NCBI GenBank assembly: GCA_002423395.1
Contig: DIVZ01000004.1
Coordinates: forward strand, 92,750 to 156,749
Length of the DNA stretch: 64,000 nt
Origin: Eubacteriaceae bacterium UBA6119
GTDB lineage: Bacteria; Bacillota; Clostridia; Eubacteriales; UBA1433
Direction: 5' to 3'
The position numbers and the translations under genes were made by a program. Below, piece by piece: positions 27,193 to 35,208 of this stretch. How positions within the stretch are numbered: the first letter of the stretch is position 1; the number at the start of each line of letters is the position of its first letter. The notes under the pieces are model-generated. The model did not search any database, was not told the origin of the DNA, and worked only from the letters and a program-made list of their open reading frames with translations.

Positions 27193-27306
27193 ATGGGAGA
27201 TAAAAATTATAAAAAAGAGAAAAAGAAGAAGAAGGCGGCTGACAAACCGAGTATACAATCGTCAGTTATAACCCCAACAACACCGGAAAATAAATCAAAA
27301 AAATAA
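27193..27306 (+). CDS. Lysine-rich 37-residue small protein
   Basis: A perfect AAAGGAGG lies 8 bases before an ATG that opens a 37-codon frame. The product starts MGDKNYKKEKKKKKAADKP and ends with a Ser/Thr/Pro-rich tail (TPTTPENKSKK). A terminator follows 14 bases after the stop, so the unit is complete. Very basic, disordered small proteins of this kind occur in clostridia; a nucleic-acid-binding role is possible but unproven. It is preceded by the 26258 gene on the same strand. Confidence 0.7.
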   Translation: MGDKNYKKEKKKKKAADKPSIQSSVITPTTPENKSKK

Positions 27307-27320
27307 ACATACAGAACGTC

Positions 27321-27346
27321 AAAAACCGCATTACTGCGGTTTTTTA
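27321..27346 (+). terminator. Terminator of the small lysine-rich protein gene
   Basis: AAAAACCGCA / TGCGGTTTTT with loop TTAC and a continuing T tract. Confidence 0.9.
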
Positions 27347-27416
27347 TTGCTACGCATAAAACATAACTATTCTGTTTTTATTGCTGTTTCTACTCGAAAT
27401 TATAAATTTATTAGTT

Positions 27417-29375
27417 TCAAATCTCTTCAATGCCAATTTGCTTTAAATAATTATATGTAGCATCGTAGAAATCTGGCATCCTAGTTATATCTTCTTCGCT
27501 ACCATTTGGCATAAATATAATAAAACCTTGTCTAGCTCTAGTTAGTAGTACACGATAAGCGTTTTTTAGATAAAGCTGATTATCAATATTTTTTACTGAA
27601 TTCCATTTTGTACCTGTAAAACTATAAGGCGTGAAACTTCCATTTTCAATTCTGTAATCTGCATCCCAGGCAACAATTGACCAATCTATTTCAAGACCTT
27701 GTATATCAAATTCTGTCGCAGTATCTTCGAGAAAATATGATGATCTAACATCATCTATATCATTCAAAAACCAATTTTCAGGAGTTATTCCACTTTGTAC
27801 CCAAATTCCAAATGTTCTTAATCTTTTAGCTCCCGAACTCGCTGTTAAACCATATCGTTCTGTTCCACGAGCTTTGGACTTCACCCATTTTCGTGCTTTA
27901 TTTAATTCTCGTGTCAACATAATCGGATATTTTTCTTTTAATTCATAATATATTCTTTTTGCGTTTGGTATATTTAAATTAAGTAAAGAATTAACAAAAG
28001 CTGAAACTTGTTCACTTCTAAATGAACGAAGCGAAACTGCTAAATGTAACTTATCAATTATATTAAAGTTAAGCCCATTCAACATTTCACTAAGCTGCAT
28101 ACCTCGCGTATATACTTCATCAGTTATTTGCTTTGATACATAAACATTCCAATTAAGGTAGTGATTTCTTAAAGCTTCAAACCAAGCTGGCAAACCGGCT
28201 TCACCGGTATTAATTTCTTGCCCTCCCCCAACTAGACATACAATTACTGCCCAATCTTCATGCCTATCCATTATACTTATTAAAAATTCAGGTTCAGACA
28301 TATTAAAATCATGATGACCTCGTTCTGCCATAAATTTGCCTGTCTGCTCACTTGTCCATGCACGTTGCGCTTCGTCGAATATTGTAACTTTTTCAATAGG
28401 AGCGTTGTTAGATTTAAGTGCTTCATCTCTAAAATGATGAATGTTTTGAATAAAGGCCTCTGCTTTTCTCTTAGCATCACCTTTTTTTATTTTATGTTCA
28501 CTTCTTTCATATTCGTCTCGAGCTAATGCCTCACGTAACACAAAAACTAAAGGCCCATTTCCCGATAAAAATACAGCGTGTTCATCTTCAATATAATTAT
28601 GTCTAGAATTTGCTATATTAAGCCCTGCTAATGTTTTCCCCGCACCTGGTACGCCAGTTATAAAACATATTGATTTTTCTTTATTTAACTTACATTTATC
28701 AATAATTTCATTTATAGCATTAGTAGTTAAGCTTAAGTTATATGCCTCTGAATCACTCCTAGATATGTCATTTACATCATGTCCACGGTATAATGCCTGA
28801 GCAGCTTCGATAATAGTAGGGGTTGGCATATATATTGATTCTAACCAAGATTTAAATGAAAATGGAACACCATTAAATGAATTTGTAAGATTTAATAAGG
28901 TAGATTTTAAATTATTTTTATTACATAGAATAGGTTCAAAAATTCCATCTTCATAAAATTTTATACTATTTTCTATGATAGGCGCATTTGTACAAACTAA
29001 AATAGGTATAATTTTTTTGTTGCTACTTTCTTTATGAAAATATTTAAGGTCTAATGCATAATCTAAAACTTGATTAATAGCATATTTCGGATATATATAT
29101 TCCCCCACTTTAAACTCAATTAAATAAATTATTCCATTAAATATAAACACATTATCAATTCTATTACCAATTCTTGGTATTGTATATTCAAATGCTATTC
29201 CACCATTTTCAAATAGTTTTAATGAATCTTGCAATATATTTATTTCGTAAATCCATGTATTTTTTTGTTTAATTTCTAAAGCAAATTGATTATTGCGAGA
29301 AATTTCACCAAGTATTTCATCCGGCTCTTGATTGCAAAATGTTTTTATATTATTTGCATAATAAGCTCGTTCCAT
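27417..29375 (-). CDS. PD-(D/E)XK nuclease-DUF2075 helicase fusion
   Basis: The 652-residue protein has two parts. The N-terminal 200 residues contain a candidate PD-(D/E)XK nuclease core: RIGNRIDNVFIF, then IYLIEFKVGEY, then QVLDYALDLKYF. From about 225 there is a P-loop ATPase/helicase of the DUF2075 type, with Walker A GVPGAGKTLAG, Walker B VTIFDEAQRAW, GGGQEINTGEAGLPAW and a late VLLTRARQGFIIFMP motif. Such proteins occur in accessory and defence contexts, but no partner gene is present. Codons such as CGC and GCG are rarer than in the flanking genes, hinting at transfer. AGAAGGAA precedes the ATG. Confidence 0.8.
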   Translation of the reverse strand: MERAYYANNIKTFCNQEPDEILGEISRNNQFALEIKQKNTWIYEINILQDSLKLFENGGIAFEYTIPRIGNRIDNVFIFNGIIYLIEFKVGEYIYPKYAINQVLDYALDLKYFHKESSNKKIIPILVCTNAPIIENSIKFYEDGIFEPILCNKNNLKSTLLNLTNSFNGVPFSFKSWLESIYMPTPTIIEAAQALYRGHDVNDISRSDSEAYNLSLTTNAINEIIDKCKLNKEKSICFITGVPGAGKTLAGLNIANSRHNYIEDEHAVFLSGNGPLVFVLREALARDEYERSEHKIKKGDAKRKAEAFIQNIHHFRDEALKSNNAPIEKVTIFDEAQRAWTSEQTGKFMAERGHHDFNMSEPEFLISIMDRHEDWAVIVCLVGGGQEINTGEAGLPAWFEALRNHYLNWNVYVSKQITDEVYTRGMQLSEMLNGLNFNIIDKLHLAVSLRSFRSEQVSAFVNSLLNLNIPNAKRIYYELKEKYPIMLTRELNKARKWVKSKARGTERYGLTASSGAKRLRTFGIWVQSGITPENWFLNDIDDVRSSYFLEDTATEFDIQGLEIDWSIVAWDADYRIENGSFTPYSFTGTKWNSVKNIDNQLYLKNAYRVLLTRARQGFIIFMPNGSEEDITRMPDFYDATYNYLKQIGIEEI

Positions 29376-29459
29376 ATTTATTCCTTCTTTCTAATTACGA
29401 TTAATTCTATTGAAAAAATTATTTATATTATAACACTTAGTTATTATAAATTAAATAAA

Positions 29460-29485
29460 AAAGAGCATTTTATACGCCCTTTAAT
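29460..29485 (-). terminator. Terminator of the hydrogenase gene
   Basis: AAAGGGCGT and ATGCTCTTT pair with two G-U wobbles on the minus strand, followed by TTTTATTT, 22 bases past the stop codon. Confidence 0.6.
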
Positions 29486-29506
29486 CTAATTTATTTCTTA
29501 ACTACC

Positions 29507-30748
29507 CTAAAACTTCCTCGTAAATATCTCATTATCCTCAAGCAGACTCTCCACCGTGTCAAACCCTATCTTATTCAAAAGCTCAATAACATACAAATTG
29601 TCAATAGGCGTTGCGTACGCCGCGCCATCTGCGTATCTGTTTACATTCTCAGTCGCTTCCTCTGCCCCTATTATCGACTTCGGTCCTCCCGCGCATCCGC
29701 CAATACATCCCATTCCCTCATAAAAATTCGCTTTTATTTTCCCCGCGGCAATCTCCTCTACCATCTCCCTGCAATACTTTACCCCGTCAGCCTGCGCTGT
29801 GCGCATGTGTATGGGGTGCTCAGGTCCGAGCTTCTGCATTGTCGCCTTCACCGCTTCGCTTACACCGCCCGTGCGCGCGTATATTCTCCCAGCGCGTGAT
29901 GAATGGTCTTTTACGCTCTCTTCCATATCTGCGGGGTTTATATCCATAGCTTTGAATATATCGTTTGCTTCTTCAAATGTAAGCACATAATCAATCGCGT
30001 CTTTAATGTCCGCTTCACGCGCCTCTGCTTTTTTGGCAACGCATGGCCCTATAAATACTGTTATGGCGTCGGGATATAATTGCTTTACTACCCTTCCTCC
30101 CGCAACCATAGGCGACACCGAAGGCGGCACATGCGCAAGAAGTTGGCTGAACTGCTTTCTTATCATCGCAATCCATATAGGGCAGCAGCAGCTTGTAAGC
30201 TGATAGTCTTTGTCCGTTTTTATGTTTTGCATAAATTCAAGAGCTTCCTTAAGCGTGAGAATGTCGGCAAACAGGCTTACTTCAATCATTCCGTCAAACC
30301 CTACTTTTTTAAGCGCGCTTCTGAGTTTGCCGGGAGTTACTTCATCACTGAATTGACCGAGGAATGCAGGCGCTATCAATGCATATATAAGCTTATCTTT
30401 GTTTTTTATCTCTTTTAATACTGCCACAGCGTCTTTGCTTGCAACTAAATTCTGCGCTTTGCAGTTATCAACACAGAACGAACAGCCCGTGCATTTTTCG
30501 GCGTTTATTTTGTTTTCACCATCATTGGTTTTTTCAACTGCGCCAAAAGGACAGTTTTTCGCGCACACCTGTTTCTGCTCGTCCGTGCATTCGCATTTAC
30601 CGATATGCCACACTAAAGGATGTTTTTTAGGATGCAATAAGCAGTCAAGGTGTCCTTTGTCGTAATCGCAGTATTCTTTCTCGTCAAATTCTTTTCTGTC
30701 TACCGCGTCTTTAACAAGCTTATGATATAATTCGTAAAAGGTTGTCAT
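29507..30748 (-). CDS. [FeFe]-hydrogenase-like iron-sulfur protein, monomeric
   Basis: The 413-residue protein has a short N-terminal region, a two-cluster ferredoxin domain (CECTDEQKQVCAKNCP; KCTGCSFCVDNC) and an H-cluster domain. The three H-cluster motifs are TSCCCPIW, GPCVAKKAEA and EGMGCIGGCAGGPK. All four expected ligand cysteines appear, but each motif differs from the standard TSCCPxW, MPCxxKxxE and ExMACxxGC. It probably belongs to one of the less-studied clades and evolves or senses hydrogen, or takes up electrons. No maturation genes (hydEFG) or electron-transfer subunits are in the window. AAGGGTGA precedes the ATG. Confidence 0.82.
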   Translation of the reverse strand: MTTFYELYHKLVKDAVDRKEFDEKEYCDYDKGHLDCLLHPKKHPLVWHIGKCECTDEQKQVCAKNCPFGAVEKTNDGENKINAEKCTGCSFCVDNCKAQNLVASKDAVAVLKEIKNKDKLIYALIAPAFLGQFSDEVTPGKLRSALKKVGFDGMIEVSLFADILTLKEALEFMQNIKTDKDYQLTSCCCPIWIAMIRKQFSQLLAHVPPSVSPMVAGGRVVKQLYPDAITVFIGPCVAKKAEAREADIKDAIDYVLTFEEANDIFKAMDINPADMEESVKDHSSRAGRIYARTGGVSEAVKATMQKLGPEHPIHMRTAQADGVKYCREMVEEIAAGKIKANFYEGMGCIGGCAGGPKSIIGAEEATENVNRYADGAAYATPIDNLYVIELLNKIGFDTVESLLEDNEIFTRKF

Positions 30749-30793
30749 TCTCTCACCCTTTTTAAATAATATTTATAATTGTAGTATACCAAA

Positions 30794-30816
30794 AAAGAGT
30801 ACTTAATGTACTCTTT
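30794..30816 (-). terminator. Terminator of the queT-queF operon
   Basis: AAAGAGTAC / GTACTCTTT with loop ATTAA, followed by TTT GG on the minus strand, 22 bases past the queF stop. Confidence 0.8.
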
Positions 30817-30837
30817 CTTTATGCTAATTTATCGGTT

Positions 30838-31329
30838 TTATCTGTTATCTATTTTTTCGGGGTATAAATCGTGCGTCTGCAGCCTTTTTTGCGCAAAGTC
30901 TTCCCATTTAGTCCCTATCTTCCCCCAGTTGCAGTACGGATCTATTGATATTCCGCCTCTGGGCATAAACTTGCCCCACACTTCTATATATTTAGGCTCT
31001 ATAGCTTTTATAATATCTTTCATCATAATGTTAACGCAGTCCTCGTGAAAAGCTCCGTGATTGCGGAAACTGAACAGATATAATTTAAGCGATTTGCTTT
31101 CAATCATAAACCTGTCGGGTATATACGATATATATATAGCCGCGAAATCAGGCTGTCCTGTAATAGGGCATAAGCTCGTAAACTCGGGGCAGTTGAACTT
31201 TACAAAATAATCATTCTCACAGTGCTTGTTTTCAAAAGTCTCTAAAATATCAGCATTATATTCAAATTCATACTTAACGTCATTATTGCCGAGCAGTGTT
31301 ATTGATTTGTCTGTTTTTTCTTTACTCAT
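30838..31329 (-). CDS. queF: 7-cyano-7-deazaguanine reductase
   Basis: QueF reduces preQ0 to preQ1 with NADPH, the last small-molecule step of queuosine-precursor synthesis. The 163-residue product has the unimodular QueF fold: the catalytic cysteine in [14 protein letters not shown], then [24 protein letters not shown], and [14 protein letters not shown] near the C terminus. The start codon overlaps the queT stop (ATGA), showing translational coupling. The operon is preceded by a preQ1 riboswitch, so product feedback is expected. The preQ0 synthesis genes queC, queD and queE are not in the window. Confidence 0.95.
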   Translation of the reverse strand: MSKEKTDKSITLLGNNDVKYEFEYNADILETFENKHCENDYFVKFNCPEFTSLCPITGQPDFAAIYISYIPDRFMIESKSLKLYLFSFRNHGAFHEDCVNIMMKDIIKAIEPKYIEVWGKFMPRGGISIDPYCNWGKIGTKWEDFAQKRLQTHDLYPEKIDNR

Positions 31330-31802
31330 TTTAATTTTTCCTTATACTTCTCTAAATATTTTATAATTATAACACCCATAATAGCGGGTATTATCTGCCC
31401 TATGCCTATGCTTACCACAAGCGCGAGATACGGAATGTTAAGCAAATACGAAAGCCATATCGGCACAAGCAAAGTCGGTACAAGCAATATCGGCAGCGCG
31501 GCTAAATATATATTAATTTTTCTCAAATAATAGCATAAAGACGCAGTTATTATCCCTGCTATAAGCCCGCCTATCATATCGGGCAGCCCAAGTCCTCCCA
31601 TTAAAGTATTGCTTAAAAAATTCGCAAATCCCAGCGGAACTATCAAAAACGGGTACACTGCCGCTGTCGCGTAAAAACTTGTAGCTATCCTTATTTGATA
31701 CTGACCGAACGCGAAACTTTGCGTTAAGTACATGATTACTATATATAAAGCTATCACAAGCCCCGATATCGTAATTTTTTTGACTGATATTTTATTTTGC
31801 AT
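31326..31802 (-). CDS. queT: Queuosine-precursor transporter, ECF S-component QueT family
   Basis: The protein of about 158 residues has five or six hydrophobic segments and matches the QueT family ([40 protein letters not shown]). It is a substrate-binding membrane component that would need a shared energy-coupling module encoded elsewhere. I chose the ATG at 31802 because AAGGAG lies 7 bases upstream; an upstream TTG would lie in the leader. It is first in an operon with queF, behind a preQ1-I riboswitch and a hairpin that covers the ribosome-binding site. Confidence 0.9.
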   Translation of the reverse strand: MQNKISVKKITISGLVIALYIVIMYLTQSFAFGQYQIRIATSFYATAAVYPFLIVPLGFANFLSNTLMGGLGLPDMIGGLIAGIITASLCYYLRKINIYLAALPILLVPTLLVPIWLSYLLNIPYLALVVSIGIGQIIPAIMGVIIIKYLEKYKEKLK

Positions 31803-31808
31803 AAAAAT

Positions 31809-31830
31809 ACTCCTTATTATTAAAAGGAGT
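31809..31830 (-). promoter_or_regulatory. Hairpin covering the queT ribosome-binding site
   Basis: ACTCCTT pairs perfectly with AAGGAGT across an 8-base loop. The right arm is the queT Shine-Dalgarno sequence, so this stem can block initiation. Confidence 0.55.
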
Positions 31831-31852
31831 TCGCGCCATGTAAACAAAATTG

Positions 31853-31882
31853 CAAATAAATAAAAATGACGCCCAGGCGCCA
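31853..31882 (-). terminator. Riboswitch-associated terminator
   Basis: TGGCGC-CTGG-GCGTCA (one G-U pair) is followed by TTTTTATTTATTT, about 10 bases after the preQ1 aptamer. Confidence 0.7.
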
Positions 31883-31891
31883 GTAATACTA

Positions 31892-31932
31892 CCTAGTTTT
31901 GTTTATAGACAGGATGGCTTTCCGAACTGTCT
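31892..31932 (-). promoter_or_regulatory. preQ1-I riboswitch aptamer
   Basis: The minus strand shows a P1 stem AGACAG / CTGTCT enclosing TTCGGAAAGCCATC, then the A-rich tail ATAAACAAAACTAGG. The tail closely matches known preQ1-I aptamers (AACAAAAC-AGG), and its AGG can pair with loop CC to make the pseudoknot. It precedes a terminator and queT-queF, which both handle preQ1 supply. Confidence 0.85.
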
Positions 31933-32009
31933 TTTATTGTTTATATAAATTATATCAAAAGCTTACAAAAAATCAACTTTTGTTTTCATCCAAAGTTTTC
32001 ATATCTGAA

Positions 32010-32891
32010 TTAGTAAATTATATAGTATCCGTCTATTCTAGTAGTCGCTTTGCCTCCGAAAAGTACTTTATTGTCCTTCATCTTAAGTTTGACAGTATTG
32101 TAAATTCTGTCTTCACCCCCCTGCTCTAACGATATACAGTCACCGCCCCATAATTTGTTTTCATACATATAATACCCGAAAGCGCTGTTGCCGGAACCTG
32201 TTGCAGGATCTTCCAAATATCCGAATTTGGGAGCAAATACTCTTGTGTGTGAAATGAATTCCGGCTGGCTTGTGTCTGTGCTGAAAATTAATATTATGTC
32301 GACACCATTATTTACACAAAATTCCTCAAGCGTTTTCATGTCGGGAAATATACTTATTTCACATTCAAGAGAGGCTATTGGTATAATTAGCGTTTTAAGT
32401 CCTGCATCAATTAATGAAATAGGGTATTTATCTAAAATTAAACTGACGTCTATGCCAAGCGCATTGGCGGCTTCTGCCGCCGCTAAATTAATTTCATAAT
32501 ACACGGGCGCAGGAGCCTGTATATATACCGCGTCCTCTTCTTTTATTTCATTATATAAAACAAGCGCGCCTTTTCTGTTTGTTTCAAATGCAATCTCTTT
32601 TTTACATCTCAGCTCATCATCACTTTTAAGCAGCTCATACATTGCGGCTATAGTTCCGTGTCCGCAAAAGTCTACCTCGCATTCTGATGAATAATATATC
32701 AGTTTACAATCATAATTATCAGAATTTAAACAATATACCACCTCCGATACAAACCCTTTGTGCTGTTTGGCTATATCTAGCATTTCATCTTGTGAAAGTC
32801 TGTCTCTGCCTGTATATATGCAAGCCGCCGGGTTTCCTAAAGATAATCCGGATGTAAAAGCGTCGCTTTTCTTATATATATATTTTCTCAT
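32010..32891 (-). CDS. PhzF family isomerase/epimerase
   Basis: The 293-residue protein shows the PhzF signature: the start KSDAFTSGLSLGNPAACIY, the catalytic-glutamate region GFVSEVVY, CEVDFCGHGTIAA and DPATGSGNSAFGYYMY. The family has two diaminopimelate-epimerase-like halves and catalyses isomerisations; PhzF itself isomerises a phenazine precursor. No phenazine genes are present, so the natural reaction is unknown. The gene is monocistronic, lies just upstream of the queT leader on the same strand, and has a modest purine-rich ribosome-binding site. Confidence 0.88.
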   Translation of the reverse strand: MRKYIYKKSDAFTSGLSLGNPAACIYTGRDRLSQDEMLDIAKQHKGFVSEVVYCLNSDNYDCKLIYYSSECEVDFCGHGTIAAMYELLKSDDELRCKKEIAFETNRKGALVLYNEIKEEDAVYIQAPAPVYYEINLAAAEAANALGIDVSLILDKYPISLIDAGLKTLIIPIASLECEISIFPDMKTLEEFCVNNGVDIILIFSTDTSQPEFISHTRVFAPKFGYLEDPATGSGNSAFGYYMYENKLWGGDCISLEQGGEDRIYNTVKLKMKDNKVLFGGKATTRIDGYYIIY

Positions 32892-32969
32892 ATTTTTCTC
32901 TCGCTTTTATATTGTTAAAAATATTTATTTTTTTAATTAACTTGTATTAATTGAACTGACAGTTTTGTA

Positions 32970-33458
32970 TTATAACGCCTGCTTATCTTCCTGCCAGTCT
33001 TTGCACACGTCAACCCATTCAATATAGTTTGAGTACTTCTCAAGCTCGGGTATTGTAAGCTCAATTGCACTGTTCGCGCTTCCGCAAGCGGGAAATACTG
33101 TATCAAAACGTTTAAGCGACTCGTCAAGATATATAGCTACTCCTTCGGCTACGCCAAACGGGCACACGCCGCCGACTGCATGTCCTATAATTTCCGCTGC
33201 TCCGTCTGGACTTAACATTCTGGCTTTTGTGTGAAACTTAGCTTTATATTTTGCGTTGTCAATCTTCGCGTCTCCCGCAGTTACAATAAGCGCTCCATTA
33301 TTATCAATATCAAATGATAATGTTTTTGCTATTCTGCATCCTTCGCAGCCGAGAGCTTTTGCCGCAAGCTCCACTGTTGCGCTCGATACGTCAAACTGCA
33401 GTATTTTATCTTCAATTCCGAACTTTGAAAAATATTGTATTACTTTCTCTATTGACAT
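32970..33458 (-). CDS. YbaK/prolyl-tRNA editing-domain deacylase
   Basis: The 162-residue protein is a single YbaK/EbsC domain: CRIAKTLSFDID, ALIVTAGDAKIDNAKYK, the GHAVGGVCPFGVAEG loop and FPACGSANSAIEL. These proteins hydrolyse mischarged tRNAs, typically Cys-tRNA(Pro) or related species, in trans to prolyl-tRNA synthetase. The GGVCPFG and GSANSAIE motifs are conserved, so it should be active; exact specificity cannot be decided. AGGAGT precedes the ATG. It is a single gene in a run of same-strand unrelated genes. Confidence 0.88.
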   Translation of the reverse strand: MSIEKVIQYFSKFGIEDKILQFDVSSATVELAAKALGCEGCRIAKTLSFDIDNNGALIVTAGDAKIDNAKYKAKFHTKARMLSPDGAAEIIGHAVGGVCPFGVAEGVAIYLDESLKRFDTVFPACGSANSAIELTIPELEKYSNYIEWVDVCKDWQEDKQAL

Positions 33459-33567
33459 TTTTTAACTCCTGATAAGTAAAAGTGAAATAATAACCTCATA
33501 ATTATAATACAAAAAATTAATTTTGACAGATTTAATCAAAATTTATATAAACACACAAAGAACAACC

Positions 33568-34014
33568 TTACTCCTCGCCCCATCTGTACTTTTTGTTTTT
33601 TATAAGTACATCTGTCTCACAGTTTAAACATAACCCGTTATGACAGCATATCACGCCGCCGCATTTATCGCACCGCCATTCCTGCTCTTGTTTTTCAAGA
33701 AACTCTTCTATTCCGTTCTGTTTTATAAAATTCAGATTGTCTATATTGCTTTCATGGTATTTTGTGCTGTAGCGTTTATTTAGTCTTTTCAGCTTGTCAC
33801 ATGGGTAATTAGCGCATTCATAGCAGAACCTTATGAGCCCTTCACCTAGCAAATTGCATTGCTTTTTCATAAAAGTACAGTTTTTTCCTCGCGGCAGGCA
33901 ACCCTCACAATATGTTTTGTGAAATCCTTTTTTGTTTAAATCATTTTTCATTGCCAAATAATTTATGCATAAAGCGCAGTTTATTCCGCAGGGAGCTATA
34001 AGTTCTTCTTTCAT
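33568..34014 (-). CDS. DUF3795 cysteine-rich protein
   Basis: The 148-residue product starts with the DUF3795 hallmark ELIAPCGINCALCINYLA, followed by TYCEGCLPRGKNC and FCYECANYPCDKLKRL. A C-terminal zinc-ribbon-like region follows: WRCDKCGGVICCHNGLCLNC. It probably binds metal; no function is known for the family. I chose the ATG at 34014 with AGGTGA upstream, rather than a GTG three codons earlier that overlaps that site. It follows the CPBP-protease gene by about 30 bases on the same strand and may be co-transcribed with it. Confidence 0.8.
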   Translation of the reverse strand: MKEELIAPCGINCALCINYLAMKNDLNKKGFHKTYCEGCLPRGKNCTFMKKQCNLLGEGLIRFCYECANYPCDKLKRLNKRYSTKYHESNIDNLNFIKQNGIEEFLEKQEQEWRCDKCGGVICCHNGLCLNCETDVLIKNKKYRWGEE

Positions 34015-34047
34015 TTTTTTCACCTGACTTTATACTTAATAATATTT

Positions 34048-35112
34048 CTACATTCCCAGAGTAAGCGCCCCTATTCCCAATAAAATGAAGGCCGAAATAA
34101 TAAACATCGGATGAGTAAGCGCAATTTTAAAAGGATTAGCAATATTCGGCGCGCCTTGTTCTTTTATTAATAAGATTTTATTTCTGCCGATAATTAATAT
34201 GACAGCGGAGGCTAACGCGCACGCGATCATAGTGCCAAACTCAAACATTTCGGATACTCCCGCTATTGTGATAATCGCCGCTATTCCGTTATTTAAAATA
34301 TGTAAAAACATTGACCATTTTATTGAGAAGCGTTTAGCGGTGTACGCCAGCAGGAGCCCTACAAAAAATGCGAAAAACGCTTGAAGCCAAATCATATGGT
34401 AGATAGCGAATAACAGCGATGATACAATAATCGCGAAATTTGTCCCGTACCTTTCAAGCTTTCTCATAATCGCGCCGCGGAATATTATTTCCTCAATAAC
34501 AGGCAAAACAAATACCGCCGCGGCAATTCCCATAGGCGTTGCGAAAAGCATGCTCATACTTTGCTGCATAGCGTCAGTCAGCGACATACCCGAGGCATCA
34601 AGCGCGGGGTTTAATATCATGTTAATCATTGAAGATACAAACTGCACACCCCATATTAAAACGAGTATTTTAGCAATAACTAACGGTTTTACCTTTTGCC
34701 CTATAGTTGTTATGTCTGTTGTAAAAAGCTTATTTTTTCTTATTGTAAGCATCCACAATACGGATACAACGGCAGATATAATGTACGCCGGTCCCATAAC
34801 ATCAGCGACAACCTGTGAGACTGCGTTTAGGTACTCTGCATTGCCTGTAACGCTTAACAAAGAACCGCCGGACATAGCCATATCAATAATCATTTTCTGC
34901 ACATCAGGGTTAACGGCAACAGCAATTGCGGCTATTATAACCACAAGCACGTTTATGCTGATTATGTATGCTCCGAGCGCAAGGCAGATAGTAAGTATAT
35001 CGTGCCTTAGCTCCTTCTTAGTCGGCTGTGGAGACTGTTGCCCGTCCTCTATTACTTTTATATCAGTATGCATAATGTTTAATTCGTCCTTTGGCTTTAT
35101 TTCAGAATCCAC
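34048..35112 (-). CDS. CPBP family intramembrane metalloprotease
   Basis: The 354-residue protein has about eight hydrophobic segments. The CPBP/Abi motifs are all present: EEIIFRG (EExxxR), FAIYHMIW (FxxxH) and HILNNGIAA (HxxxN), in the central to C-terminal half. These are glutamate/histidine metal-dependent proteases related to the Rce1 prenyl protease; bacterial members take part in bacteriocin immunity or processing and other roles. The start codon is GTG, 6 bases after GAGGTA. No bacteriocin gene is adjacent. Confidence 0.87.
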   Translation of the reverse strand: MDSEIKPKDELNIMHTDIKVIEDGQQSPQPTKKELRHDILTICLALGAYIISINVLVVIIAAIAVAVNPDVQKMIIDMAMSGGSLLSVTGNAEYLNAVSQVVADVMGPAYIISAVVSVLWMLTIRKNKLFTTDITTIGQKVKPLVIAKILVLIWGVQFVSSMINMILNPALDASGMSLTDAMQQSMSMLFATPMGIAAAVFVLPVIEEIIFRGAIMRKLERYGTNFAIIVSSLLFAIYHMIWLQAFFAFFVGLLLAYTAKRFSIKWSMFLHILNNGIAAIITIAGVSEMFEFGTMIACALASAVILIIGRNKILLIKEQGAPNIANPFKIALTHPMFIISAFILLGIGALTLGM

Positions 35113-35208
35113 AAGTCGTACCTCTTTTCTTCTATTCCCTAAGATTTTAATTTAATTATAACTTATTTGAATCTATACCATACTTTCATATTATTTAAAC
35201 AAAATTTA

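Noticed and set aside
29611..30665. Several plus-strand frames opposite the hydrogenase gene
   Set aside because: They shadow the GC-richer codons of the hydrogenase gene and show no family motif or ribosome-binding site.
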